DNA from: Caldifarciminota bacterium
Lineage (GTDB): Bacteria > Hydrothermota > Tepidihabitantia > Tepidihabitantales > Tepidihabitantaceae
Direction: 5' to 3'
Length of the DNA: 64,000 nt
Assembly (NCBI GenBank): GCA_026418295.1
Contig: JAOABP010000001.1
Coordinates: forward strand, 248,001-312,000
The notes under the pieces were generated by a model. That model made no database searches. It had not been told where the DNA came from and saw only the letters and a program-made list of their open reading frames with translations. The translations under genes were made by a program, and so were the position numbers. The stretch's first letter is position 1, and every line of letters starts with the position of its first letter. Of this stretch, positions 1 to 9,407 are shown one piece after another.

Positions 1-1945
1 GATTGTTCCGGTAATCATAGGTGGCATCGCCCACCAGCAGCACATATCCGGGCCGCTTTTCCTGCAGAAACCGCTTGACCGCCCGGGGTTCACGGAGTCC
101 GAAATTGAACTCATCATAAATGTCCTCCAGCACCACCACCTCAGCCCGTCCATTTACGATTCCCGGCACTCTGCCATTCCGGTAACGGGCAAGCTCGCTC
201 GCAGCGGGCAGAAACTCCCGGGGTGTGATAATGTAATAATCAGCCGGCAGTCCTGCCCAGAGCCTGCCGGGCTGCTTCAATTCAAGCCGTTTAACCCGGC
301 GCAGCTGCTGCGGTGCGGCAATAGCGAAAACGGTTCTTTTCCGGATCTGGTAGCAGAACTGGGCGGTATCGCCATGCAACTCAAAATCCAGGACCGCCCG
401 CGGATTGTCCGGATCAGTGACATCCAGAATCAGCGGTCGCGCCGGGACATCAATGATCCGGAACCGGAATCTGCCCGTATCATCAACATAAAAACTGAGC
501 GGCCCGGTTGCCAGCGAGAGCCGGCGCCGGTACCTGATCTGCAGATAATCAAGGTGCACCCTCTTTTCTCCGTTTCCGCTCAGTCGCAGTTCCAGAATGT
601 TCGTCCGGAAATCAGTAGGCAGTAAGGAGTCAACGACAAAGTCATACGGTGCGGGATAGGGTGACTGAGCAAACTGGAATCTGGAAACCAGGCGGTTGTT
701 GAACAGCACCTCAATCTCGTTCTGAGCGGTCTCGTTATACAGTCTGCCCCGGATGCGTTCAATCTGCACCGGATATTTCAAATCCAGCCTGCAGGTAAAC
801 GAGGTGCTGGTCCGGCCTGCAGGTTTGTCCAGTGTCGCCCAGATCCACAAAAGCCCGGCACGCGCCGGACAGTCGGCATCAACCTCCTGATGCAGCACAT
901 CCCGTTCCTGCCAGCGGACCGGCGTGCCGGCGGTATCAGGCCCGAAACCACCGGGAATGTGCCGGCCTGAACCAGCACCCCAGGTGAGCCAGTATACATT
1001 TTCGCCGGTGTAAAGATTATGAACATGGGTGGAACAGTCACTCATCCAGTAGTCGGCACCAAGCGCATAGAAAATCAGGGTGTCACCGGGATCAAACCGG
1101 CCGTCTTCGGTCCCGGTGATCATCAGCGCAACCGGATTGAAGGTATCAGGATAATTTCCGGTATGGGGATTACGGCGCACAGTCCACAATCCGACAGTTC
1201 GGGGGTCAAGTCCACTTAAACCGACTCCGGCCTGTGTCAGTTCCTGTCCGGTGATCCGGTAAATACCGGTGGAATCGACCACCACCTTGAGCCAGAAAGG
1301 AAAATAGGCAAAGGGGTTCTGCCCCTGTGATCCGAAATCAATCTTCCAGTTTTTCGCCACCGCGCCATTTGCCAGCAGTCGCACTATTGCCTCATCCAGC
1401 GGATCGGACCTGGGATTGTTAACTGCGGGCTGCTCAAACTCCAGCTCCGCTTCAATCCGGTCAAACCAGACCAGTTGCCGGCGGCCCGCATCATACTGCA
1501 CCGGATTAAATCTCAAAGTGACAAACCGGACCGACCGCAAAACCTGTGGTGAATCAATCTCAACCGGACTGGAAGGGAAAATACCAGACCGCAGCCGGTC
1601 CTGAAGTTCCGGCTGGTTATCATCGTCAAAGGGAATAAAATTAACCACCGGCAGCGCCACATCCGGCACTGTTCCGCCCCGGTGTATCCGGAAATTCAAC
1701 CGCACATTCCCTTGCTGGGCAATACCCAGCCGGACAACCCGTGAGGGCAGGTCATATTTGCCGAACCCGGCAACCGGCTCAGCATCATCAAATTCAACCT
1801 GTGTCCGACCGCAGACCGATGTAACCTTGACCGGTCCGGGATAATAACTGACCACCACCCCTCGACTGTCAGAACGAATTATTTCCACTCTGCCGAAGAC
1901 GAACCCGGCAGAAACTAATAACAGCAGGAAAAGCCTTAATCCCAT
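1..1945 (-). CDS. C25 family (gingipain/PorU-like) peptidase, 3' end outside window
   Basis: An open frame runs from ATG at 1945 off the left edge (about 648 residues visible). It begins with a hydrophobic signal peptide (MGLRLFLLLLVSAGFVFG). A long beta-rich N-terminal region follows, and from about residue 570 the sequence matches the start of the gingipain/PorU catalytic domain (YYIITPREFL, then VVVLEDIYDEFNFG, then PGYVLLVGDATYDYRN). In this family the catalytic His and Cys lie further on, so they fall outside the window and activity cannot be judged. Family members are secreted cysteine proteases; PorU is the T9SS sortase that removes sorting domains, and several secreted proteins here carry such domains. 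It could instead be a secreted gingipain-like protease rather than the sortase itself. It has its own promoter, with the -10 only 9 nt before ATG and no Shine-Dalgarno. Confidence 0.8.
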   Translation of the reverse strand, partial: MGLRLFLLLLVSAGFVFGRVEIIRSDSRGVVVSYYPGPVKVTSVCGRTQVEFDDAEPVAGFGKYDLPSRVVRLGIAQQGNVRLNFRIHRGGTVPDVALPVVNFIPFDDDNQPELQDRLRSGIFPSSPVEIDSPQVLRSVRFVTLRFNPVQYDAGRRQLVWFDRIEAELEFEQPAVNNPRSDPLDEAIVRLLANGAVAKNWKIDFGSQGQNPFAYFPFWLKVVVDSTGIYRITGQELTQAGVGLSGLDPRTVGLWTVRRNPHTGNYPDTFNPVALMITGTEDGRFDPGDTLIFYALGADYWMSDCSTHVHNLYTGENVYWLTWGAGSGRHIPGGFGPDTAGTPVRWQERDVLHQEVDADCPARAGLLWIWATLDKPAGRTSTSFTCRLDLKYPVQIERIRGRLYNETAQNEIEVLFNNRLVSRFQFAQSPYPAPYDFVVDSLLPTDFRTNILELRLSGNGEKRVHLDYLQIRYRRRLSLATGPLSFYVDDTGRFRFRIIDVPARPLILDVTDPDNPRAVLDFELHGDTAQFCYQIRKRTVFAIAAPQQLRRVKRLELKQPGRLWAGLPADYYIITPREFLPAASELARYRNGRVPGIVNGRAEVVVLEDIYDEFNFGLREPRAVKRFLQEKRPGYVLLVGDATYDYRNN

Positions 1946-1954
1946 TATGCTGTT

Positions 1955-1982
1955 AGCTTACCGCATCGGACTATTCAGTCAA
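1955..1982 (-). promoter_or_regulatory. Promoter for the C25 peptidase gene
   Basis: TTGACT (1982-1977), 16-nt spacer, TAAGCT (1960-1955). The start ATG at 1945 is 9 nt downstream, leaving a predicted 5' leader of only a few nucleotides. Confidence 0.5.
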
Positions 1983-1988
1983 GAATAC

Positions 1989-3194
1989 TTACCGGCGCTC
2001 GTAACTGATGACCCGGAGTGACACCGGCAGCGGTGGAACCGAAAACAGCATCTGGATGGTGCGCAAAATATCCGGACCGTCTGAATCAGAAAAGTGCAGT
2101 CTGGTGGCAACGGCTCCGGCATCAAGCGGTTCCGCAATTTCAGTGACACCGAGCACCCGCTGATCTGCCAGCAGGATATATGACGAGCTGTCCTGAAAGG
2201 CAAATCGGCCGGTAACTGTCAGTTTTGGCTGCAGGGGAATTGAAGTGTCCACTTCTGCCTGCAGCTGGCTGTTATCACCCAGTCGCTCTAAGAGTTCCAC
2301 CCGGCGCGCCGCATCAATACCAGCCTGAACCACTCTCCCGCCTGCGCTTTCCCCCGGCTTCACCCATCTTCCCCGCCACAACTCCACCTGTCCCCGGCAG
2401 GTCAGCAGTTCCACCGCTGTCCGTGAAAGAACCTGATCCAGAACAAGTTCAAGATTCCCCTTTTCCCAGTTCTGCCGGCAGCCAATTTCCATTAGGCGGA
2501 GCCGATGCTGGAGTCGGGCAGACACCAGCCGGCGCTCGTTGATCCTGAGGCGCCGCTCCGGTGCCAGTTCCAGCCGGAGGACCGGAACAAATGGAATTTC
2601 CACCCTGACCTTACGGTCAAATCCGGAAAACCTTGCCTCCCATTCCGCCCGGCGCTCCGGATCCCCAACATATACCCGCACCGGCAGTCCGGAGTGAATA
2701 TCAACATCCAGTATTCCGGAGAGGTTCTTCTGGCGCAGCGGATCAATCAGGCTCATATTCGGCTGAAACTGAAACCGGTATCTGCCGGCAAATTCACCGC
2801 GATAACTGAGCTGAACATCTGCCAGCAGCTGCTCAAGCTGATCCAGAATCTTTGACTCCAGGCCCCGGGGCTGAATCTGCCAGCCGGAATCGGTCCAGAA
2901 GAACTGAACATCGCCATTTGCCCGCATCCGGATCGCGTTTTTTTGTCCCCCCCGAATCCAGAATCCATCCCAGGCTTCCCGGTCCGGTCTCTGCCAGACA
3001 CCCCGCGAGTGAGCGCTCAGCAGCACCGGCGCATCGGTATGATAAGCAACATTGAAGGCAAATGACTTTCTTCCGGCAAGCCGGCGGTAAACCCGGTTAT
3101 CAATCTCATCAGGCAGAACCCTTGTCTTTCTGATTATCGGAACACAGCCCGCCGGGATCAGCAGGAAAAATATCAGCACTCGGTAATTTCTCAT
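1989..3194 (-). CDS. Putative outer-envelope lipoprotein, function unknown
   Basis: The protein starts MRNYRVLIFFLLIPAGC, a lipoprotein signal with lipobox IPAGC, followed by about 385 residues with alternating beta-type sequence. I chose ATG at 3194 rather than the in-frame start at 3239 because it puts the signal peptide at the N-terminus and lies just 22 nt after the stop of the upstream gene. The last ~25 residues (IQMLFSVPPLPVSLRVISY) faintly resemble the end of the SecD periplasmic domain, but the match is too short to name it. It sits between the HExxH/Omp85 fusion and the C25 peptidase, so an envelope role is likely by context only. I do not recognise a family. Confidence 0.7.
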   Translation of the reverse strand: MRNYRVLIFFLLIPAGCVPIIRKTRVLPDEIDNRVYRRLAGRKSFAFNVAYHTDAPVLLSAHSRGVWQRPDREAWDGFWIRGGQKNAIRMRANGDVQFFWTDSGWQIQPRGLESKILDQLEQLLADVQLSYRGEFAGRYRFQFQPNMSLIDPLRQKNLSGILDVDIHSGLPVRVYVGDPERRAEWEARFSGFDRKVRVEIPFVPVLRLELAPERRLRINERRLVSARLQHRLRLMEIGCRQNWEKGNLELVLDQVLSRTAVELLTCRGQVELWRGRWVKPGESAGGRVVQAGIDAARRVELLERLGDNSQLQAEVDTSIPLQPKLTVTGRFAFQDSSSYILLADQRVLGVTEIAEPLDAGAVATRLHFSDSDGPDILRTIQMLFSVPPLPVSLRVISYERR

Positions 3195-3201
3195 GCGCTT
3201 C

Positions 3202-3229
3202 AGTATAATTTTGAGTTTAAAAATCGTAA
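3202..3229 (-). promoter_or_regulatory. Weak possible promoter for the 1989-3194 lipoprotein gene
   Basis: TTACGA (3229-3224), 16-nt spacer, TATACT (3207-3202), then 7 nt to ATG at 3194. The -35 is poor but the -10 and its spacing match the leaderless pattern seen elsewhere in the window. It overlaps the end of the upstream gene. Confidence 0.3.
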
Positions 3230-6060
3230 CCCAGTTCAAAAATCAGCTTCCAGTCCCGGTTATTCGTTACTGAAAGTGGTTTGGCGAAATCAAGCTTGAT
3301 GTTGAAAAAGGTGAAGGGAATCCGGATTCCTGCTCCCACACCCAGCTTCAGGTCCTCAAGTCTGCCCTCCTGCCAGATGCGCATGCCCTGCCGGAATATC
3401 AGTCCGCCATCAAGAAACATGACCCCTCTGATGCCTTTGATGTCTACCGGCAGCGGAAATGCCAGTTTCAGCCGGTCGATGAACGGGTAACGGAGCTCCA
3501 GATTGAAAAGGCCGACCCCGGGTCCCTCATCCGCATAAAACTCACCCCAGTTGTATCCCCGGACATTTTCGCCCCCAAGGTAATACCCCGATACCTCTCC
3601 CAGGTTTACCGCACCCAGCAGTCTGCTGGCGAAAACAAACCGCCTGCCCAGCCGCAGATAGTTTCTCAAATCACCATAAATCATCTCGAACTGGTCGCTG
3701 GAAAGAAAGGAGGAGCCGGCTTCAAGCCGCACCCGTGTCCCGCGCACCGGTCCCATGTAATCAGGCCAGAAGGTATTGTCAAATACCCAGGCACCGCTGG
3801 CATAGAAAAGATTCCTGCCCAAGCGCCCAGCCGGATACCAGCCACCCTCCCATAACCAGACAGTATAGTCGCGATACATCCCGGTCATTCCCAGCTCCAG
3901 CCGGGTAAACTTGTCAAAAGGATAGCTGGCGATCACCTGCCCGCCCCGGTCAACCTGCTGGACAAGCGCTGACTGGGGAACATAATAGGGAATGTCAAAC
4001 AGCTGAAACACCGCAAACCCGTAATCAATCCGGTAAGGCAGCAGCCAGTACCACAGAACCGCATTGGAATTAAGGATATCACCGTAGAGATCGGTGTAGA
4101 GACCGAAGCGATGGTTGCCCATGATGTCGCTGAATTCCAGATAAACCGTGCCGGAAAACCCTTCAACCCCGGAAGAATATGAGGCGGCACCTGCCACATA
4201 ATCCAGCCCGAGACTGAAACCCACCGGTTTCACCTTGTCGAAATCCAGCCCGCTCCGGCTGAATGTCACTGTATCGGTCCGGACTGCAGTAATCATCGTA
4301 TCAACCGGTATCTTTTCCAGTGGATCAAGGATCACAGCCACATCCCAGCCGGCATTGTTGAAATAGGCAAATGCCAGTTTCCGGCTGCCGGCATCAAGAC
4401 TTAAACAGGAAACATCACCAAGAAAATCGGTTTTCCGGACCACCCTTTTTTCCTTCAGCGAGTAAACGCAGATGTTCTGTGCTGAGGAATCCGCAGCAAC
4501 CCAGAAGAGATACTCGCCCGAACCGGTCCAGATCGGATAGCCGTAGAATCCGCGACTGGCGGTCAGCTGCTGCAGTCCGTCTGTTTCATCACGAAGCCAG
4601 ACGCCGTACTGACCCGGAACCCATTCGTTTCCAGGTTCCGGCCGGTCAGAAACAAAGACAATGGAATCACCGGACGGCGAGAATGCCGGATCCTTGTCCT
4701 CGTAGATGTCATAGGTGAGCCGCTTTGTCTCCCGGGTTTGAACGTCAATCAAATAGATATCACTGAACCCGTTTTTCAAACCGACAAAAACAAGCCTTCT
4801 GCCATCCGGGGAAAATTTCGGAGTGTAAATACCATCCAGTTCCGGATAGAACCGGCGCTGAACTCTGCCGGTGGCTGCATCCACAAGGGCAATATTGTCC
4901 CGCCCCGCACTTCTGGTAACCACCGCCAGCACCCTTTCATCTGGCGACCAGGCAATCCCGGGCCTGAGCCGTGATAACCCCTCAAAACCACCTGAGCGTT
5001 CCCCACGGACCAGCCGTCTGATTACCTCCCCATTAAGCGCCGACATCAGACAAATATCAACATACTCCGAACGGTCGGTTACAAAAGCAATATTTATGCC
5101 TGATGGCGATATTGCCGGTGCGGTATTATACACCGAACCGTCCTTGGTATGATCAGTCATCCGTTGAGCAATCCGGTCAAAATTTGCCAGTCTGGTCACC
5201 TGAGGCCAGTATTTCATTCGCAGACTCTGCTCCCACTCCGCACCAAATTTTGCCTGTGACATCCCGAAGACCGCATTGAAGGTGGCATCCAGATTCCGCC
5301 GGGCAGCAAGTGTATTCATAAACTCATAAACCTTTTCTGTGCCGTAACGGTCAGCTATGTACTGAAACAGTGCCTCACCTTCACGATAGGCAAGATAGCC
5401 ATAATTGTCATTCAGCTCCGTAAGCGAGAGCAGCCGGTTATTAATAACCAGATCCCGCATGAAAATTTCCGATTGAACATTGACCCAGCCGCTAACGAAT
5501 TCAGCAAACCCTTCCATGACCCAGAGCGGTACCTGAAATTCTCCCACCGCTCCCAGCAACGCTGCCAGCCGGGACCGGTAGAACATCTGAAACTCAAAAA
5601 TATGCACGAGCTCATGACCGATTACATGATAAAGCTCCTGATACGAACCGTTAAATGGCACAACGATCCGGTTCTTAATCAGCTCGGAAAATCCGCCAAC
5701 ACCCTCCTCCAGGAGATCCGTAATCACATTAGTTTCCGAAAAATGGCTGGGTGAAAGGTAAATAATCAGTGGCACCTTTGACTCCAGCTGCCGGTTCAGC
5801 GCCCGGCTGACCTGCCGGTAATAACGCTCAGCAGCATCAGCAGCGAATTCCGCCACCGCCTCTCCGCCTGGATAAAACAGTATCTTGAAATGTTCGGTTT
5901 CAAAGGAACTGAACCGGTAATCACGGGTCTGCACTTTGTTCTTGCCAAAATAGTCATACTGAGCCTGGACACCCGGGACGGTAAGAAAAATCAAAAAAAA
6001 TAACGGTGCAACCAGACAGGCAGATATGCTTGGGAACACCCGGCCGGGTCTTATTGCCAT
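3217..6060 (-). CDS. HExxH metallopeptidase-like / TolB propeller / Omp85 barrel fusion protein
   Basis: This 947-residue protein has a signal peptide (hydrophobic residues about 15-30). Next comes a gluzincin-type domain with HELVH at about residues 150-154 and a downstream W-V-M-E-G-F-A-E Glu pair (about 184-188), as in peptidase MA-like proteins. A run of WD40-like TolB/PD40 propeller blades follows (repeated SPDG/SPSG-type turns such as AWSPDERVLAVV and KFSPDGRRLVFVG, about 310-590). The C-terminal ~300 residues look like a BamA/Omp85-type barrel (GGENVRGYNWGEFYADEGPG, terminal phenylalanine). The fusion should place a propeller and zinc-binding domain at the outer membrane. Whether the peptidase is active, and whether it inserts or cleaves proteins, is unknown. 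ATG at 6060 is preceded by an in-frame TTG at 6063; neither has a clear Shine-Dalgarno. Confidence 0.85.
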   Translation of the reverse strand: MAIRPGRVFPSISACLVAPLFFLIFLTVPGVQAQYDYFGKNKVQTRDYRFSSFETEHFKILFYPGGEAVAEFAADAAERYYRQVSRALNRQLESKVPLIIYLSPSHFSETNVITDLLEEGVGGFSELIKNRIVVPFNGSYQELYHVIGHELVHIFEFQMFYRSRLAALLGAVGEFQVPLWVMEGFAEFVSGWVNVQSEIFMRDLVINNRLLSLTELNDNYGYLAYREGEALFQYIADRYGTEKVYEFMNTLAARRNLDATFNAVFGMSQAKFGAEWEQSLRMKYWPQVTRLANFDRIAQRMTDHTKDGSVYNTAPAISPSGINIAFVTDRSEYVDICLMSALNGEVIRRLVRGERSGGFEGLSRLRPGIAWSPDERVLAVVTRSAGRDNIALVDAATGRVQRRFYPELDGIYTPKFSPDGRRLVFVGLKNGFSDIYLIDVQTRETKRLTYDIYEDKDPAFSPSGDSIVFVSDRPEPGNEWVPGQYGVWLRDETDGLQQLTASRGFYGYPIWTGSGEYLFWVAADSSAQNICVYSLKEKRVVRKTDFLGDVSCLSLDAGSRKLAFAYFNNAGWDVAVILDPLEKIPVDTMITAVRTDTVTFSRSGLDFDKVKPVGFSLGLDYVAGAASYSSGVEGFSGTVYLEFSDIMGNHRFGLYTDLYGDILNSNAVLWYWLLPYRIDYGFAVFQLFDIPYYVPQSALVQQVDRGGQVIASYPFDKFTRLELGMTGMYRDYTVWLWEGGWYPAGRLGRNLFYASGAWVFDNTFWPDYMGPVRGTRVRLEAGSSFLSSDQFEMIYGDLRNYLRLGRRFVFASRLLGAVNLGEVSGYYLGGENVRGYNWGEFYADEGPGVGLFNLELRYPFIDRLKLAFPLPVDIKGIRGVMFLDGGLIFRQGMRIWQEGRLEDLKLGVGAGIRIPFTFFNIKLDFAKPLSVTNNRDWKLIFELGYDF

Positions 6061-6093
6061 CAAAGTTTAGACACGAAAAGCCGGCATATCCTG

Positions 6094-6999
6094 CTATTTT
6101 CTGCTGTCGGTGAACAGAAACAGCCGGTCAGCTGCCTTGTAACCGTACGCCATATCCGGTGAGGTATACCCGTAGCCAATTCCGCCGCGGGCATCAATCG
6201 CAATCGCGCCGCAAAGCACCTTCTTTCTCTTGGCTTCAGAAAGTGCCAGCGTCACTGCGGTCTGCGCCGGCAGGGTCTTCATCCGTTCCCCGATGTCCCG
6301 TGCCAGGAGCATTCTCAGTATTTCTTCTCCGTGCCCGGTGCAGGAAACACCACCCGCCGGTGAGGCAAAGACACCTGCCCCGGGAATACCGGAATCACCA
6401 ACTCTGCCGGTCATCCTCCCTGCAATTCCGCCGCTGGAAGTGGCAGCAACAATGTTACCATTCCGGTCGATCGCCACCGCTCCGACTGTCCCTGACTTTT
6501 GCTCAGTAATTCCGAGCCGCTGATTAAGCCGGGGGAAAAATTTGGACCCGTTCTGGCGCAGCTCCATCAGCCGCCGCTTTGCCTTTTCCGTCACCGGGTT
6601 GTAATCTTCAAACCCCATACTCCGGGCAAACCGGATTGCCCCGTCACCGGCAAGAATCAGATGGTCGGTTTCGGTCATTACCTTCTCAGCGACCAGAACC
6701 GGATTTTTAACATTCCGGATGCAGATCACCCCGCCGAACCTACCGTGCTGCGTCATTATTCCCGCATCCATCTCAGCAACTTCATCAATTGTCAGACTGG
6801 AACCGGTTCCCGCGTTGAAAACCGGGTTGTCCTCAAGCATTACCACCGCTCTCAGGACCGCCTCCAGTGCCGGCGCCCCCTGACGCAGCAGCCGGTATCC
6901 CTCTTCAATTGCCTCGCTCAGACCGCGGGCATAATCTTCTTTTTCGGTAATCGTTCCTGCGCCGCCGTGACAGATAATCGCTACGGTCCGGTTATCCAT
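6094..6999 (-). CDS. iaaA: Isoaspartyl peptidase / type 2 asparaginase (Ntn hydrolase)
   Basis: The 301-residue protein begins with the family signature near the N-terminus (IICHGGAGTI) and carries the self-cleavage and nucleophile region SGTVGAVAIDRNGN, in which the Thr of GTVGAVA becomes the N-terminal nucleophile after autoproteolysis. A glycine-rich GGIAGRMTGRVGDSPIPG-like segment (here ...GDSGIPGAG) follows, as expected for substrate binding. Family members hydrolyse isoaspartyl dipeptides and L-asparagine. The gene lies 9 nt after mutM in the same direction. Together with pcm elsewhere in the window, it gives the organism two routes for handling isoaspartate damage. Confidence 0.93.
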   Translation of the reverse strand: MDNRTVAIICHGGAGTITEKEDYARGLSEAIEEGYRLLRQGAPALEAVLRAVVMLEDNPVFNAGTGSSLTIDEVAEMDAGIMTQHGRFGGVICIRNVKNPVLVAEKVMTETDHLILAGDGAIRFARSMGFEDYNPVTEKAKRRLMELRQNGSKFFPRLNQRLGITEQKSGTVGAVAIDRNGNIVAATSSGGIAGRMTGRVGDSGIPGAGVFASPAGGVSCTGHGEEILRMLLARDIGERMKTLPAQTAVTLALSEAKRKKVLCGAIAIDARGGIGYGYTSPDMAYGYKAADRLFLFTDSRK

Positions 7000-7008
7000 T
7001 ACTCCTCT

Positions 7009-7839
7009 CTATCTCTGACACTCCGGACAGTAGTAACTGCTCCGGTTGCCGATCTTGATCCGCCGGATCTCGGTCCCGCAGACCGAACAGACTTCCCCTT
7101 CGCGACCGAATATCTGCAGTAACTCGCCAAACCTTCCCCGGCTGCCATCTGGAAGCAGATAACGCTCATCCGACATTGTTGTCCCCAGATACCTGATACC
7201 TGCCTTGATCACCTTCCGCAGCGCCTGGGTCAGTTTTACCACCTCCTGTCGGCTGAGACTGCTTGCCGGACGCATGGGCGAAATTCCTGCCCGAAACAGA
7301 GCCTCATCCGAATAAATGTTTCCTACGCCCGCACACACCCGCTGGTCCATGATAACGCTTTTAATCCTTGTCCTCCGACCGGCAAGTTGACGCTGGAGAT
7401 AATCGGCACTGAATTCCCGGGAGATCGGTTCCTTCCCAAGCCGGCTCAGCCCTTTGAGCACACCGCTCACCTCTTCAGGTGCAACCAGGTAAACCCGACC
7501 CAGAACCCTGGGCTCGATAAAAACCAGTGACCGGCCATCACTGAACCTGAACCGTATCCGCTCGAACCGTTGCGGGGTACCATTATTAAGCACCCGCAGG
7601 TGACCGCTCAGCCGAAGATGAACCACCAGCAGTCTTTCATCCGACAGATAAAAAACAAGATATTTGCCCCGCCGGCTTACGCCGGTAATCCGCCTGCCGA
7701 GGACACCAACCCGAAACTTGGGAACTGTTGGATAACCGACGATATCAGGACGGCGTATCACCACACCGACAATTTCTCTACCTTCAACCTCCGGCGTAAG
7801 CCGGCGCCGGACCGTTTCCACTTCAGGCAGTTCCGGCAT
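7009..7839 (-). CDS. mutM: Formamidopyrimidine-DNA glycosylase
   Basis: MutM removes oxidised purines such as 8-oxoguanine and cuts the resulting abasic site. The N-terminus MPELPEVETVRRRL is diagnostic: Pro2 is the Schiff-base nucleophile after Met removal and Glu3 is catalytic. The C-terminus has the four-Cys zinc finger (CSVCG at about 253, CPECQR at the end). The central helix-two-turn-helix segment (RVCAGVGNIYSDEALFRAGI) is intact. At 276 residues the length is normal. It lies between ctpA and iaaA in one minus-strand run. Confidence 0.96.
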   Translation of the reverse strand: MPELPEVETVRRRLTPEVEGREIVGVVIRRPDIVGYPTVPKFRVGVLGRRITGVSRRGKYLVFYLSDERLLVVHLRLSGHLRVLNNGTPQRFERIRFRFSDGRSLVFIEPRVLGRVYLVAPEEVSGVLKGLSRLGKEPISREFSADYLQRQLAGRRTRIKSVIMDQRVCAGVGNIYSDEALFRAGISPMRPASSLSRQEVVKLTQALRKVIKAGIRYLGTTMSDERYLLPDGSRGRFGELLQIFGREGEVCSVCGTEIRRIKIGNRSSYYCPECQR

Positions 7840-7874
7840 CTGCTGACCGTGTCCTAATCAGAGGACATTTCTAT

Positions 7875-9407
7875 CTATCGCAGCCGGCGCAGAATCTCTT
7901 CGGTAGTAGCAGCCGGTTTCAACACTTCAATCGCCTTTTTCACTTCCGGGTCCCGACGCAGCCGCATCTGATACTCGCCATGCATACCGTCAATCTTCCC
8001 GCCCATTTCAATCTCAATCATCTGGGCGATCACCTGCCTCGAGGAGTCAAAAGCCGCTTCAGAAAATTCAAAATTCTTCTTTTTGCGCAGATACTGCTTG
8101 AACTCCTCAAGAATCCGCTCATCGGCAACAAAATCCATCGTCAGATCCGGATGAGAATTCGCATATTCGGTCGCGAAGTCAAAGTAGGAGCCGGTAGGCA
8201 CCCGGGCTGCCAGCCCGGCAATCTTTTCAGGGGGAACATAAATGTCCGGGGCGATTCCGCCCTCACCATATAGCGGCCGCTTCAGCCTGCCCAGTGTCCG
8301 GTAATTTCTGGGCACTGTCTGCGCCTCCACCTTCAGCACAACTGTGCTTGTCTCCTGCTGCCGGTTAATGCACCGGCCGCTTGGAGTATACCAGAAAGCA
8401 GTAGTAATTTTCATCCCGGTCTCGGGTCCCAGAGGATGAATTGTCTGCACCGATCCCTTGCCGAAAGTGGTATCGCCGATAATGACCGCCCGCTCCCAGT
8501 CCTGAAGCGCACCCGCAACGATCTCGGCAGCCGACGCACTGCCGCGGTTCACCAGCACTGCCATTGGATATTCTCCATACCGGTCTTCGGTTTCAGCGAC
8601 AAAATCCTGATTTGCCTGAGGCACCCGCCCCTTGGTCCGGACGATCAGCTTCCCCGGACCGAGAAAGAGATCTGCGACCTCCTTGCCTTCCTGCAGCAGT
8701 CCACCTCCGTTATACCGCAGGTCAAAGATCAGTTTCTTTGCACCCAGCCCGAAGAGCGAATCCAGTGCCCGCCGCACCTCGCCCGAGGCAACGCGCGACA
8801 TATCCGCCAGCCGGATGTAACCAATACCTTCAGCAATCATCCCTGAATAGGGCACCGCCTTGATATTGATAATCGCCCGGGTCAGCTCAAACTCAATTGG
8901 CGCTTCAACCCCGGGCCGGGACACCTTGATTTTAACTTTCGTACCCGGCTCACCGCGCAGCAGCTTCACTGCATCTTCAGTTGTAAACCCCTTGGTTGAT
9001 CTGCCGTCAATCTCCACGATCCGGTCACCAGCCCGCACCCCGGCTCTGGCAGCAGGCGTTCCTTCAATCGGTGCAATTACCGTCAGCTGCTGCTCCACCA
9101 TGCCAATGTGAATACCGATTCCCCCGAACTGCGCCTCAGTCTTGATCTTCAGCTCCTTGAAGTCGGATTCGTCCAGATATTCAGAATACGGATCCAGGGC
9201 ATTCAGCATTCCCCTGATCGCCTCCCGCACCAGTTTATCGCTGTCAACCGGCTCAACATAGGTATTCAGAATAATCCCAACCACCCGCGAAAACACCTGC
9301 AGACTTTCCGCCAGTGATGCCCCCCGCTGCGCCCAGAGCCTGCCCACCAGACCACCGATCACAGCGGCGGCAATGACAATTCCAACAATTGCTGCTCGTT
9401 TTCTCAT
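7875..9407 (-). CDS. ctpA: S41 family carboxy-terminal processing protease
   Basis: This is a 510-residue periplasmic serine protease. An N-terminal membrane or signal segment (MRKRAAIVGIVIAAAVIGG) is followed by a PDZ domain (about residues 90-180, with GIGIHIGMVEQQLTVIAP) and the S41 catalytic domain. That domain has GSASAAE (nucleophile Ser about 292) and TTFGKGSVQ (Lys about 317), 25 residues apart as in the Ser-Lys dyad. I chose ATG at 9407 because it overlaps the tmk stop in an ATGA, has GGGAG about 10 nt upstream, and gives a proper signal segment. A longer in-frame start at 9506 would lie inside tmk. Confidence 0.93.
   Translation of the reverse strand: MRKRAAIVGIVIAAAVIGGLVGRLWAQRGASLAESLQVFSRVVGIILNTYVEPVDSDKLVREAIRGMLNALDPYSEYLDESDFKELKIKTEAQFGGIGIHIGMVEQQLTVIAPIEGTPAARAGVRAGDRIVEIDGRSTKGFTTEDAVKLLRGEPGTKVKIKVSRPGVEAPIEFELTRAIINIKAVPYSGMIAEGIGYIRLADMSRVASGEVRRALDSLFGLGAKKLIFDLRYNGGGLLQEGKEVADLFLGPGKLIVRTKGRVPQANQDFVAETEDRYGEYPMAVLVNRGSASAAEIVAGALQDWERAVIIGDTTFGKGSVQTIHPLGPETGMKITTAFWYTPSGRCINRQQETSTVVLKVEAQTVPRNYRTLGRLKRPLYGEGGIAPDIYVPPEKIAGLAARVPTGSYFDFATEYANSHPDLTMDFVADERILEEFKQYLRKKKNFEFSEAAFDSSRQVIAQMIEIEMGGKIDGMHGEYQMRLRRDPEVKKAIEVLKPAATTEEILRRLR

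Noticed and set aside
1989-2075. SecD-like C-terminus in the unknown lipoprotein
   Set aside because: Similarity is limited to about 25 residues with no SecD transmembrane domains; not enough to assign.
6499-7122. 207-codon open frame antisense to iaaA and mutM
   Set aside because: Crosses two certain genes; no motif seen.
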